Position numbers and translations under genes: made by a program | Origin: Virgibacillus proomii | GTDB lineage: Bacteria; Bacillota; Bacilli; Bacillales; Amphibacillaceae | Direction of reading: 5' to 3' | Assembly: GCF_900162615.1 (NCBI RefSeq) | Contig: NZ_FUFN01000010.1 | Span: forward strand, 22,886-86,885 | DNA: 64,000 nt | Notes under the pieces: model-generated | The model's input: only the letters and a program-made list of their open reading frames with translations | Database searches by the model: none | What the model was told of the DNA's origin: nothing | Shown: one piece after another, positions 36,308 to 44,863 of the stretch | Position numbering within the stretch: position 1 is the first letter of the stretch | Layout: every line of letters begins with the position of its first letter

Positions 36308-37372
36308 GTGTTTGAGAATAAGAGCTATGAAAACATTTTGGAAGAAATGCTGGATAGCATCTCTGATGACATAGACAAACGAGAGGGCAGCATTATATAT
36401 ACTGCCATTGCTCCACAAGCGGCGGCATTATCGGAAGCCTATATTTGGTTAGATAACATATTTAACCTAACCTTTGCTGATACGGCAATAGACGAATATC
36501 TGGATAGACGTGTAGGAGAGTTTGGGATTCATCGAAGACAAGCTATAAAGGCAAAAAGAAAAGCTGAATTCTATACTGAGAACGATGTACCAATGGATAT
36601 ACCGATTGGTAGTCGTTTTTTTATTGATGATAGATATTATGTGGTAATTGAAAAGCTGGATGATGGTGTTTTCTTATTGGAATGCGAGGAAGCTGGTATA
36701 ACTGGTAACGTACCAAAAGGGAATTTACTTCCTGTTGACACCATTAGCGGATTAAGTAAAGCGATCTTAACTGACATTATTATTCCTGGGACGGAAGAAG
36801 AAACAGACGATCAACTTAGACAGAGGTTTTTTGAAGCTGTTAATGAACCTTCTTTTGGCGGAAACATTTCTGACTATCGGCGGAAAATAAATGCTATGGA
36901 AGGTGTGGGCGGAACAAAAGTGTTCCCTGTGTGGAAGGGAGGGGGGACAGTCAAATGTGTTTTCATTAACGCTGATTATGATACACCATCCAGTTCACTT
37001 GTAGACAAAATCCAAACGGAAATGGATCCTGAAGTAAATCAAGGAAAAGGAATAGGGTTGGCTCCAATAGGTCACGTAGTAACAATAAAAGGTGTTTCTA
37101 GTGTTAATGTAAGTATTGAAACTAAAATCACATTGGGCAATGAATTTACGATAGGTCAAGTAAAAAATGATATTGAAGCAGTTGTGAATAGTTATTTGCT
37201 AGAATTACGAAAATCATGGAGTAGCCAAGAAAAATTGATTGTCCGTATATCTCAAATTGAAGCAAGGATTCTAAATGTACCTGGAGTTATTGATATCGCA
37301 GATACAAAAATAAATGGTCAAACAGAAAATCTATCTTTGAACGAGGAAGAAATTCCAATTCTAGAAAGGTGA
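36308..37372 (+). CDS. Baseplate J family protein (XkdT-like)
   Basis: A 354-residue phage baseplate component, full length for the family. The N-terminal EEMLDSISDDIDKREGSIIY and TPAIAPQAAALSEAYIWLD-like segments, the central RRVGEFGIHRRQA region and TEEETDDQLRQRF are typical of XkdT/gpJ-type proteins forming the tail baseplate wedge. GTG start follows GGAGGAGGTG at the end of the XkdS remnant. It is intact though the phage as a whole is dead, and could still belong to a tail operon transcript. Confidence 0.85.
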   Translation: MFENKSYENILEEMLDSISDDIDKREGSIIYTAIAPQAAALSEAYIWLDNIFNLTFADTAIDEYLDRRVGEFGIHRRQAIKAKRKAEFYTENDVPMDIPIGSRFFIDDRYYVVIEKLDDGVFLLECEEAGITGNVPKGNLLPVDTISGLSKAILTDIIIPGTEEETDDQLRQRFFEAVNEPSFGGNISDYRRKINAMEGVGGTKVFPVWKGGGTVKCVFINADYDTPSSSLVDKIQTEMDPEVNQGKGIGLAPIGHVVTIKGVSSVNVSIETKITLGNEFTIGQVKNDIEAVVNSYLLELRKSWSSQEKLIVRISQIEARILNVPGVIDIADTKINGQTENLSLNEEEIPILER

Positions 37373-37379
37373 CGCTTGT

Positions 37380-37958
37380 ATGATACTTTATAGACTGCCT
37401 AAAATCTACCATCAAATTAAGGAGTTTGTAGAATTGATGAATGCTGAGCAGCAGGCATTTGAGAAACTAGAAGCTGCGTTTAATAAGGTGTTAGATAATC
37501 AATATGTGGCTACAAGTGATGTTTCGTCTGTAAAGCGGCTTGAGGCTATTCTAAATATCCAAGCAGATCCAACAAAGGAGAGTCTTAGTTTCCGTAGAAA
37601 AAGGATATTAAATCGTTATCTTATAAAACCACCATTTACCGTACGTTACCTTCAGCAAAGACTTGATTTTTTGGTAGGTCAAGGAAGAACATTCGTTGAA
37701 TTAGAGCCGCTAGAGTTTATTATTCGTGTAAAGACGAATGTTGATAATGCTATCCTTTTTAAAGAATTAGAGAGGACAGTAAGGACAACTATTCCAGCAA
37801 ATTTGATCTATCAGCAACAAACTACTGTACATGACAAGATTCAGTTAAAAGAGCGCATTGTAAGAAAAGAGGTTACTTGGAATTATAAACTTGACTGTAC
37901 ATGGAAACTCGGTGAAAAACCTTTTGCGTCTTACGGTCAGGGGGTTGATGTTAGATGA
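37380..37958 (+). CDS. Phage tail protein, DUF2313/YmfQ (XkdU-like)
   Basis: A 192-residue protein with the YmfQ-type layout: an N-terminal helix rich region (LPKIYHQIKEFVELMNAEQQ), SLSFRRKRILNRYLIKPPFT, and an alpha/beta C-terminal half. It sits after baseplate J as in PBSX. The stop overlaps the next ATG (ATGA), showing an originally coupled tail operon. Confidence 0.8.
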   Translation: MILYRLPKIYHQIKEFVELMNAEQQAFEKLEAAFNKVLDNQYVATSDVSSVKRLEAILNIQADPTKESLSFRRKRILNRYLIKPPFTVRYLQQRLDFLVGQGRTFVELEPLEFIIRVKTNVDNAILFKELERTVRTTIPANLIYQQQTTVHDKIQLKERIVRKEVTWNYKLDCTWKLGEKPFASYGQGVDVR

Positions 37959-38233
37959 TTGAACAAAAAGTAATCAATGATATTACTAAATTTATATATT
38001 CAAAGATCGATAAAGTTGTTTTGAATGGAAATTATTAAATAACAGACTTTATCATGAAGAAAATAACTGAAAATATTATTGTGCTTCATTATCTTGTTCC
38101 TGCAGCTGATGTGTCGCATATTAAAAAAATTGATTTGGTGGGTCCGGATGGTGTAGTTAGTTCTAATGATGTAAATATTCCTATGCAAGTAGACCAGAGG
38201 ATGATTCAGGAAATTGAAGTAGAGGAGGGATAA
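37955..38233 (+). pseudogene. Small phage tail gene interrupted by an in-frame TAA
   Basis: The frame starts MIEQKVINDITKFIYSKIDK, meets TAA at 38036-38038, and continues in the same frame as ITDFIMKKITENIIVLHYLV through VQRMIQ-like sequence to EVEEG at 38231. Intact phages have a single protein of about 92 residues here. A single substitution (for example AAA to TAA) explains the break. Family function is unknown. Confidence 0.75.
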
Positions 38234-38234
38234 T

Positions 38235-39098
38235 ATGGCGAAAACTGATTGGCATATTGATAGTGATCCTGTCAAGCCGGAGGACATGAACCAAATCGGG
38301 CAGGAAATTAACGAAAACAGGCAGGATATAGAAAAACATTCATCCGATAAAAATAACCCGCATGGTGTTACAAAAGCACAGATAGGATTGGGTAATGTTG
38401 ATAATGTGAAACAAATGCCATTAAGAGAAACTAGGGTTAGTGATATAAATTTAGATGATTATAAAAGTCCAGGAATATATGCTATTGGTGAGCGTAATGA
38501 AAATTCCCCCAGTAACTTTAGTACCTTAATTGTTTTTACTTCTTATACCGATAGGATAACTCAAATGCTTACATCAGCAAACAATAGTAAAATATATTTT
38601 AGGTTTTTGAGAACTAATGCTTGGTCTAAATGGATAGAAATGGAAAATGTTGAAGGTGCACAAGAAAAAGCAAACAAAGCGAAACAAGATGCAATTAATT
38701 GGGCAAAAAGTTTTGGCTTTGGAGCAGAATTAGTTGAGGCAAATGCTGATTCTGTATCTGAAAGTGGCTTATATGCATTAACAGGAAATACACCTGATGG
38801 AAATACCTCTTATGGAGTTCATTTACAAAGAACTAATACTCATGCTGCTCAAATTGTAGTAAGACCAACAAATAAAATATATTTTAGGTCTAAAAATAAT
38901 GGTAAATGGAATGAATGGTTAGTTATTTCAACAACAAACGATTTAGAGAAATTAGCAGCTCTAGTATCTAAGCATACTAGTGACAAAAGCAATCCTCATG
39001 GGGTTACAAAAGCACAAGTAGGTTTAAGTAATGTAGACAATGTCCAGCAAGCTACCAAATCGGAATTTAAAACACATGTGGCTGATACCGTCCGCTAA
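38235..39098 (+). CDS. Tail fibre/collar-like protein, probably truncated
   Basis: 287 residues. It contains two copies of a module HSSDKNNPHGVTKAQIGLGN (near the N-terminus and again near residue 250), a hallmark of Gram-positive phage tail-fibre proteins, flanking two lectin-like domains (GIYAIGERNENSPSNFSTLI and SGLYALTGNTPDGNTSYGVH). The end THVADTVR is where related fibres continue further, so a deletion likely removed the C-terminus and part of the next gene. ATG follows GAGGAGGGATAAT. Confidence 0.75.
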   Translation: MAKTDWHIDSDPVKPEDMNQIGQEINENRQDIEKHSSDKNNPHGVTKAQIGLGNVDNVKQMPLRETRVSDINLDDYKSPGIYAIGERNENSPSNFSTLIVFTSYTDRITQMLTSANNSKIYFRFLRTNAWSKWIEMENVEGAQEKANKAKQDAINWAKSFGFGAELVEANADSVSESGLYALTGNTPDGNTSYGVHLQRTNTHAAQIVVRPTNKIYFRSKNNGKWNEWLVISTTNDLEKLAALVSKHTSDKSNPHGVTKAQVGLSNVDNVQQATKSEFKTHVADTVR

Positions 39099-39102
39099 AA
39101 GA

Positions 39103-39441
39103 TTGTACAAACCTGTTTTTAAAGATGGGGCGTGGATAAATGGCATATCTGACGAAGAAATAAAGCAGAAACACTTTGACCAAAAGGCTGCCATTCAAAC
39201 TGAAACTGATCTGCAGGAGAGAATTAGACAAGCACCTGTGGATCTGGTGCAACTTGGCCAAACCACTACGGAACGAGAACTTGAATCAATGGAACAGGGT
39301 CAAAAGGTAACCGATTTGGAATTGCAATCCATGGAGCAAGGTCAGAAAACGACAGACCTCGAAATTCAGGCGATGGAGCAAGGTCAACTTGTCACTGAAA
39401 TGGAACTACGACTACTAACATTGGAGGCGAAAGTAGGATGA
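39103..39441 (+). CDS. Phage tail-associated protein with 14-residue repeats (XkdW position)
   Basis: About 112 residues if started at TTG 39103 (LYKPVFKDGAWINGISDEEI), the usual N-terminus of short phage proteins at this position; an ATG at 39040 overlaps the fibre gene in another frame. No good ribosome-binding site remains because of the upstream deletion. The C-terminal half has three near-identical units beginning MEQGQ (KVTDLELQS, KTTDLEIQA, LVTEMELRL), probably a coiled coil. Exact function is unknown. Confidence 0.55.
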   Translation: MYKPVFKDGAWINGISDEEIKQKHFDQKAAIQTETDLQERIRQAPVDLVQLGQTTTERELESMEQGQKVTDLELQSMEQGQKTTDLEIQAMEQGQLVTEMELRLLTLEAKVG

Positions 39442-39592
39442 ATAACATCTTTGAATCTTTAAAAGAACGTTATGAAAGAATTGGTGCCGAAAGGATCAGT
39501 TGCAAAGATTTGTGCAGTTGAGTGTAATTACTTCGGAACAATATAAAGAAATTTCGGGGGAACCGTATTCAGATGATAAACAGAACAGATGA
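39438..39592 (+). pseudogene. XkdX family protein, frameshifted
   Basis: The first frame MNNIFESLKERYERIGAERI stops at TGA soon after; the rest, QRFVQLSVITSEQYKEISGE, follows in another frame. Together they are an XkdX-type small protein. A short deletion near 39500 explains the shift. Overlaps the previous stop codon by four bases. Confidence 0.75.
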
Positions 39593-39656
39593 AGCTTTCC
39601 GTTGAGGAATTTGGATTGTGGTAAGTTAATACATTGCTAGTAAAAAGTTGATTGAT

Positions 39657-39691
39657 AGTAAAGCACTGAAGTTGGTGCTTTTTTTTATGTC
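39657..39691 (+). terminator. Terminator-like hairpin before the xhlA-like gene
   Basis: AAAGCAC TGAAGTTG GTGCTTT followed by TTTTTT. It lies between the XkdX remnant and the next gene, one of four terminators spaced through the lysis region. Confidence 0.7.
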
Positions 39692-39710
39692 AAAATACAG
39701 GGGGTTAAGT

Positions 39711-39983
39711 ATGACAGTTGAACTAGGAATTGTAATCGGTATTTTAGGGCTTGCGGTAAGTTATTTGGGTTACCAGCTAAACAAGTCTAAATCAATAAAA
39801 ATAGACAGCAGAGATACCGCGGAAGTACGTTCAGAACTTGGATATATTCGCAAAGGAGTTGATGACATTCGGATAGATTTAAAAGCCAATGAGAAAAATA
39901 TTGCGCACTTATCAGAACGAGTTACCAGGGTAGAAGAAAGTAGCAAGCAAGCTCACAAAAGAATTGACAATATGGAGAGTTAA
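39711..39983 (+). CDS. XhlA-like hemolysin/holin-accessory membrane protein
   Basis: 90 residues from the ATG at 39711 after GGGGGTTAAGT. One N-terminal membrane helix (LGIVIGILGLAVSYLGYQL), then a charged helix ending NIAHLSERVTRVEESSKQAH, the heptad pattern of XhlA-type proteins that assist phage lysis. The start upstream at 39648 falls in the terminator hairpin. Followed by a hairpin AACGGCTAGTCC/GGGCAAGTCGTT and T-run. Confidence 0.65.
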   Translation: MTVELGIVIGILGLAVSYLGYQLNKSKSIKIDSRDTAEVRSELGYIRKGVDDIRIDLKANEKNIAHLSERVTRVEESSKQAHKRIDNMES

Positions 39984-40017
39984 ACGGCTAGTCCAAACGG
40001 GCAAGTCGTTTTTTAAT
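39983..40017 (+). terminator. Terminator after the xhlA-like gene
   Basis: AACGGCTAGTCC and GGGCAAGTCGTT pair imperfectly, followed by TTTTT. It overlaps the stop region of the preceding gene. Confidence 0.55.
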
Positions 40018-40042
40018 GTTTAATTTTAAGGGAGGAATTATT

Positions 40043-40315
40043 GTGAAAATCAATTGGAAAGTAAGAGCAAAGAAGAAATCATTTTAGCTAGCTTTAGTTC
40101 CTGCAATTGTATTGTTGATACAAATTGTAGGTAATTGGTTTGGCCCTGAAGTAGCAGCAGAATTACTTAACGCAGAAGCTACTAAATTTATTAATGCTGT
40201 TTTCGCTGTTCTAGTTATTTTGGGTATTGTTAATGGCCCAACAACAGCTGGTTTAAACGATAGTAAGCAGGTTTTGAATTATAAAAAGCCTAGAAAGGAT
40301 AAAGATCGTAATTAA
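40043..40315 (+). pseudogene. Phage holin (phi LC3-type) with in-frame amber codon
   Basis: GTG at 40043 after AAGGGAGGAATTATT starts MKINWKVRAKKKSF, then TAG at 40085-40087, then LALVPAIVLLIQIVGNWFGP in the same frame to the end at 40315. The family has tryptophan at the amber position, so a TGG to TAG change is likely. The remaining frame has two hydrophobic segments and a basic C-terminus. Without suppression it cannot make a full holin. Confidence 0.8.
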
Positions 40316-40344
40316 GGTGCTCATATTCATGAGTGCCTTTTTTA
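40313..40344 (+). terminator. Terminator after the holin gene
   Basis: AAGGTGCTCAT and ATGAGTGCCTT pair over 11 positions (two G-U) around ATTC, followed by TTTTTAT. Confidence 0.75.
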
Positions 40345-40374
40345 TCTACAAAAATTCTAAAGGGAGAGGTTATT

Positions 40375-41276
40375 TTGGTAAAAATTATTAAAGATTTTAT
40401 ATCTGCATCGCAAAAGAAACAGCGACCAGGATATAAAATGAATCCAAAATACATTACAGTACACAACACTGCTAACTCTAGTAAGGCGCTGATGCAGAAA
40501 TGCATAGCCGTTACTTGCATAATGGTGCAGGTGGTCGTACAGTAGGATGGCATTTTACGACGATAAAGTAATCTATCAGCATTTACCAACAACGAAACTG
40601 GCTGGCACGCAGGCGACGGAAACGGCAATGGAAATATGAAATCCATTGGAATAGAGATATGCGAAAACAGTGACAGTGACTTTGATAAGGCTGTTAAAAA
40701 TGCCCAATGGCTTATTAAGAAACTTATGAAAGAGCATAACATTAGTATTAACAATGTGGTACCACACAAGCACTGGACAGGCAAAAATTGCCCACGACTT
40801 TTATTAGGTATGTGGGAAACATTTAAAGATGGCATTAGAAGTGGTAAGCCTGCTAGTGTTAGCAAACCAAGCAAGCCTAAATCATCTAGTAAGAAATATC
40901 ATAGTGTAGTCGATTATATGAAGGCTCATGGCATGGATTCCAGTTTTGGAAACCGGAAACGTTTAGCTGCTAAATATGGTATTAAATACTATCGTGGTAC
41001 AGCTGACCAAAATGTTAAGCTATTAAATAAATTGCAAGGTGGCAAATCACGTAAGCCAAGCAAAATCAAATCCTTTAAGCCTGGACAAAAAGTCACTGTA
41101 AAAAAATCAGCCAGCAATTTACTACAGGTGAGTCCATTGCTAGCTTTGTTAAAGGTAACAGCTATAAGATTAAACAGGTGAAATCAGATCGTGTATTGCT
41201 CGATGGTATTATGTCTTGGGTACGTAAATCAGACGTGTATTTGATATTAAAAAGTCTATTCCTTTGGTTGGGGTAG
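40375..41276 (+). pseudogene. Phage endolysin, N-acetylmuramoyl-L-alanine amidase (Amidase_2), multiply frameshifted
   Basis: Starts at TTG 40375 after AGGGAGAGG. The first frame reads FISASQKKQRPGYKMNPKYI and ITVHNTANSSK; missing single bases near 40486, 40560 and 40595 shift the frame before MKSIGIEICENSDSDFDKAV and PHKHWTGKNCPRLL, which carry the amidase zinc-ligand region. A fourth shift near 41118 breaks the C-terminal SH3/wall-binding part (SFVKGNSYKIKQ, DRVLLDGIMSWVRKSDVY). At least four indels make it inactive. Confidence 0.8.
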
Positions 41277-41285
41277 GCTTTTTTA
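41249..41285 (+). terminator. Terminator at the end of the endolysin remnant
   Basis: AAAAAGTCTATTCC pairs with GGGGTAGGCTTTTT (several G-U) around TTTGGTT; it overlaps the stop codon and marks the end of the phage late region. Confidence 0.7.
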
Positions 41286-41399
41286 CATATGTTAGACTAT
41301 CTATTCACTCATGTTTAAAAATATTTATTAAAAACTTAAAGGTAATTGAATGTCCTCACCAAGCGAATCAAGATTTTCATTAGTTGCGCCTGGGATGGC

Positions 41400-41732
41400 C
41401 TACATAATTTTTCTTACTTTGTTTCTATCCCTTCTTTGTTGCTTTTTATAAGCTTTAAATTCTTGTTTTGTCACCTTAAATATTTCACCATTTGCAATAT
41501 TCTTGACTCTTACCGTTTTAGTTAGTAGCGGTTTAATTATAACATAAATTATAACTAAAACCGTTGATAAGTAATCTGTGGGGACCGATAGTGAAATTCC
41601 AGTAATACATAATACAGTATCTAAAGAAAATAAAGAAGGGCGTAATTTCTTTAATATTAATTTTCCACTAGCTGAAGCTTCTGCTTGCTGAAGTAACCTT
41701 TCTCTTTGTAAATAGTCTAGTAAATCACCCAT
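41400..41732 (-). CDS. Hypothetical membrane protein in prophage cargo region
   Basis: 110 residues, not recognised. Two hydrophobic segments in the middle (LDTVLCITGISLSVPTDYLS, TVLVIIYVIIKPLL) and a basic C-terminus (KAYKKQQRRDRNKVRKIM). The minus-strand start lies near 41732 with AAGAGGGATAT upstream. It is paired with another small membrane-protein gene on the same strand and both oppose the phage late genes, as cargo genes often do. Confidence 0.5.
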   Translation of the reverse strand: MGDLLDYLQRERLLQQAEASASGKLILKKLRPSLFSLDTVLCITGISLSVPTDYLSTVLVIIYVIIKPLLTKTVRVKNIANGEIFKVTKQEFKAYKKQQRRDRNKVRKIM

Positions 41733-41753
41733 ACTATATCCCTCTTTTATATA

Positions 41754-42041
41754 TTAATTATTACCAATTATATATCGACCTAAAATTATCTTTATAAATA
41801 GCCTACTAAATTTCACGGAAATGCCGTCACGCTTTTTTTGGGAAGATGACACTTTGCCTTTTTTAATACCATTCTTTTCATCCTTTGATAGCATATGACC
41901 ACCTATAAGTAGTATGCCGATTGATAATGCAATAAACCAAAATTTTGTTAAAAGCCAAATTAAAAGAGCGATTGCTAAAACAGATAATAAAATTGCAATT
42001 AGCGTCTCCAATATCAATCCTCCTATGTATTTTATAGGCAA
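41754..42041 (-). CDS. Hypothetical small membrane protein in prophage cargo region
   Basis: 95 residues, not recognised. The N-terminal 45 residues are almost entirely hydrophobic (LETLIAILLSVLAIALLIWL and TKFWFIALSIGILLIGGHML), the rest basic. No start with a strong ribosome-binding site is visible beyond TAGGAGGA-like sequence before 42020, so a start a few codons in is possible. It is 21 bases from the neighbouring gene on the same strand, probably one transcript. Confidence 0.45.
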   Translation of the reverse strand: MPIKYIGGLILETLIAILLSVLAIALLIWLLTKFWFIALSIGILLIGGHMLSKDEKNGIKKGKVSSSQKKRDGISVKFSRLFIKIILGRYIIGNN

Positions 42042-42094
42042 ATTTTACCATGAAGAAAAGAATCTATCTATATATTTTAGTACTTTTTTTATGA

Positions 42095-42155
42095 AGTACC
42101 ACCTCTTGTAACCATAATCAAAATGAGTTACAGGAAGGTGGCATTTTTATTTTTT
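42095..42155. terminator. Long hairpin, probably bidirectional terminator
   Basis: ACCACCTCTTGTAAC pairs with GTTACAGGAAGGTGGC with a few mismatches; T-rich sequence follows on the + strand (ATTTTTATTTTT) and A-rich precedes it. Confidence 0.65.
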
Positions 42156-42225
42156 CCATAAACAATTCAATAAATTTAGCACTTTTAGTATAATGCAACT
42201 AAGGGGGAATTAAGTTTCAACTGAG

Positions 42226-42366
42226 ATGGGAGAAGATGTCTATCAAGGCGCTTTAGTAGGGGAATGTCACCGTCTTATCGACAAAACATTAGCGCAGCTA
42301 GAACAAATACATTCACAAATTAAAAACATCCAGAAAAGCATAGAAGGCATTATCGCTTTTAGATGA
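42226..42366 (+). pseudogene. Remnant of a small LXG-partner (DUF5082-like) gene
   Basis: An open frame MGEDVYQGALVGECHRLIDK continuing LAQLEQIHSQIKNIQKSIEG looks like the C-terminal half of the small helical proteins encoded before LXG toxins (DUF5082/WXG100-like). An AAGGGGGAAT ribosome-binding-like site lies just upstream, as if the middle of the gene was deleted. The identification rests on helical pattern and position only. Confidence 0.4.
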
Positions 42367-42629
42367 AGCTTTTAAAGGGAAGATAGCATTCAGGATTATT
42401 TTTAGGATAAAAGATCTATCTAAAGTTTACGTAGTTAAAAATATTCATTAAAAACTGGGAAAAATGATGCATGGTGAATGGAAGAATGTAACATTATGAT
42501 TTATAAAGAGGATAAAATGCTCATTAACAGAAGCAACTAAATGTTCTAGTGATTGAAAAATTAGAAAACAGCATTTTAATTCTAGCATTAAAGGGGTAAA
42601 GAAGGAGCTAAGTATAAGGGGGATGGTTC
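42367..42629. other. Spacer before the LXG toxin gene
   Basis: No gene seen. A TTGAAA at about 42552 with AT-rich sequence downstream could be a promoter for the toxin gene, but no good -10 box at 17-base spacing was found. Confidence 0.3.
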
Positions 42630-44504
42630 GTGAAGCGGGACTTACAAATCAATTATGGGGTTTTGGATGATATTATAGCGGAGCTTCATTCGTATAAGAA
42701 TGCTTTGGTAAAAATGAATGATTCCTTAGATAAAGTTTCTACATTTATTCAAACCAACAAGGGAAAAAGTGTTGAGGCATGGGATCAAAATATTGATACA
42801 TCGAAGGATAAAATCGAAAAATACGAAACACAAATTAATGACTTGTTGTCTTTATTTGAAAACTATTTACGAGACACGACGGTTTACATATCTCCTATTT
42901 CCAGAAACCAGATGATGCGGGTAGATCGAAATGATATATGGGCGAATCTCAAGCAAATAGACAAGGGTATGGAAAGAAACGTGCTTAAGGCATTGAACCG
43001 AAGTTATCAGACACCTTCCTCTTTTTCGAGCTTGTTTGAGGATCCAACCGATGCGGAAAAAGAAGCAAGCGAGAGTAATAGAAGGAATATGGAACGCATT
43101 CAGGAAAGCATTCGATCAACAAGAACAAAACTTCAAAACAACATGGATGACTTGTGGGAGCTGTATAACACAAAGATAAAACGGTTTGAAAATGTTGATG
43201 ACGCTTATAATGATTTAGCTGGAAATGTAAAGAAAAAATATACGAACTTCTTTGAGGGAGTACAGGATATTGTCGATAGTATAAACAACGGTGTGGATAA
43301 TCTCGTAAAAGGGTTGGCACATAGCATAGCTGGGTTAGTTGAAGGGTTAGTAACGGTTGCGATGGATGTAGGTGTTGTTGGAATATCAGGTGCTATTCCT
43401 GATTCCATTGAACCAGCTTGGTTAAAGGAAAAAGCAGATCAAACGGTTGATAATTACACGCAAGCTATGATACAACTTTTACAAGATCCTATAGGTGTAG
43501 TGGAATCTGCTGCCCAGTCTTTCACCGACACTGTAGAACAAGAGGGAGTTATGTATGTAACGGGTGCTGCCTTGCCTTCTTTGATTCCAAGCGCTTGGGC
43601 TGTCAAGGGAGTAAAAGGGGTTTCCAAATTAGGAAGTGGAGGAAAATCGCCAAAGCTGACTGGTGGGAAACCTTACAGTAAAAGGTACTTTCAAGAGAAG
43701 GTAAATGCAGGTAAAGCAGCACTATCTAAGGTGAAAATGCCTGTGTTCTATCGAGAGCAACTTTCGACAGGCTATTCTACAATTCCGATGATTGGAGTTG
43801 GCTCAAAGCCTCTTGGTGAAATTCACCCGCAAATGTATACGGTAACTGAGGGTAGGATTGAAGGTAGTAAGAGAGCTAGTGATATTAAGAAGCATATGGA
43901 TGACGTTTTAAAAAGATCAACATGTTCTCCAAAGGAATTACACAACTACTTGAATAATATCGATAGTAAATTAGCTGAGGAATTTACCAATACTGGAAAA
44001 TGGCCAAAAGATATACAAATACCTAAAGACTCTAGCGTATTAACAGCAGATGGAAACATAGACTGGTCACAGGTTCCAAATGGAGGGTATGTGTTGGATG
44101 AAGCAGGAAATGCAATCAAAGAGGCATATATACCGAAAGTAGGGGAAATCATTGATAGATATGGAGCAAATAATGGCAGATACACTTCGCCTGTGAAAGA
44201 TGGTATACCTTATAGTTACGATCAGAGGTCACTACCGTATGTCGAAGACTCCTCAAAATACCATCAGTATAAAGTTGTTGGAGATTTTAACAAGATAAGT
44301 AATTATATTGATGATGCTTCTCCCGAATTAAAAAAGGCTGTAGAAGGCTATATGAAAAAATACAACCTAAAAATGGATGATTTAACTACACAAGCTGGAA
44401 AAATTGCCCCTGGATTTGGGTCAAAAGGGTATGGCGTACAGTATGAACTTCCTATGCCAGTAAGTTTATTAGAAGATTTAAAGATACTTTTGGAGGTAAA
44501 ATAG
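42630..44504 (+). CDS. LXG-domain T7SS polymorphic toxin with C-terminal TNT (NAD glycohydrolase) domain
   Basis: A 624-residue intact protein, GTG start 8 bases after AAGGGGG. Residues about 1-230 are the helical LXG domain used for type VII (ESX/Yuk) secretion, beginning MKRDLQINYGVLDDIIAELH; about 270-400 is a glycine-rich pretoxin linker. The C-terminus (about 505-624) is a TNT domain: IDRYG 508-512, GRY 516-518, QRSLPY from 532, YHQY around H545 and GVQYEL with Q604. R510, Y518 and H545 are spaced 8 and 27 residues, exactly as R757, Y765 and H792 of M. tuberculosis TNT; Q604 corresponds to Q822 after an insertion. Predicted to hydrolyse NAD in competitor cells. Confidence 0.88.
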   Translation: MKRDLQINYGVLDDIIAELHSYKNALVKMNDSLDKVSTFIQTNKGKSVEAWDQNIDTSKDKIEKYETQINDLLSLFENYLRDTTVYISPISRNQMMRVDRNDIWANLKQIDKGMERNVLKALNRSYQTPSSFSSLFEDPTDAEKEASESNRRNMERIQESIRSTRTKLQNNMDDLWELYNTKIKRFENVDDAYNDLAGNVKKKYTNFFEGVQDIVDSINNGVDNLVKGLAHSIAGLVEGLVTVAMDVGVVGISGAIPDSIEPAWLKEKADQTVDNYTQAMIQLLQDPIGVVESAAQSFTDTVEQEGVMYVTGAALPSLIPSAWAVKGVKGVSKLGSGGKSPKLTGGKPYSKRYFQEKVNAGKAALSKVKMPVFYREQLSTGYSTIPMIGVGSKPLGEIHPQMYTVTEGRIEGSKRASDIKKHMDDVLKRSTCSPKELHNYLNNIDSKLAEEFTNTGKWPKDIQIPKDSSVLTADGNIDWSQVPNGGYVLDEAGNAIKEAYIPKVGEIIDRYGANNGRYTSPVKDGIPYSYDQRSLPYVEDSSKYHQYKVVGDFNKISNYIDDASPELKKAVEGYMKKYNLKMDDLTTQAGKIAPGFGSKGYGVQYELPMPVSLLEDLKILLEVK

Positions 44505-44756
44505 ATGAATCTTGAAGAAGCAAAAAAAATTATTGAAAATGAAAAATTGGAGAATTATGTGATGTTTTCTGATGGTTTGAATAAGCCAAACAAGGTCGTT
44601 ATTCAAGAAGCAAAAAACAATTGGAAGGTTTTTACGAATGATGAAAGAGCTGTCGTAACAGCAGAAAAATGTTATTCATCTTTGTCTGAAGCATTAGACG
44701 ACTTCATTGAGAGATTAAGAGGAGACAAAGCATATAGGGATTATTTAAGCAGATAA
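44505..44756 (+). CDS. Putative immunity protein for the TNT toxin
   Basis: 83 residues, MNLEEAKKIIENEKLENYVM, starting one base after the toxin stop with TTTTGGAGGTAAA upstream, so translation is coupled. Small, acidic/charged, predicted mixed alpha/beta, ending FIERLRGDKAYRDYLSR. Size and position are those of polymorphic-toxin immunity proteins (Imm59-like by eye). Direct evidence for toxin neutralisation is positional only. Confidence 0.65.
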   Translation: MNLEEAKKIIENEKLENYVMFSDGLNKPNKVVIQEAKNNWKVFTNDERAVVTAEKCYSSLSEALDDFIERLRGDKAYRDYLSR

Positions 44757-44863
44757 TAAAAAAATGAAGTGGATAAAAAGCAATTTATGAATGGAAAAAA
44801 CTTAAGACACTTTCCGTTTAAAAGATTATGCACAGTTGTCTAAAAATCTGTGGATAAGTGCAT

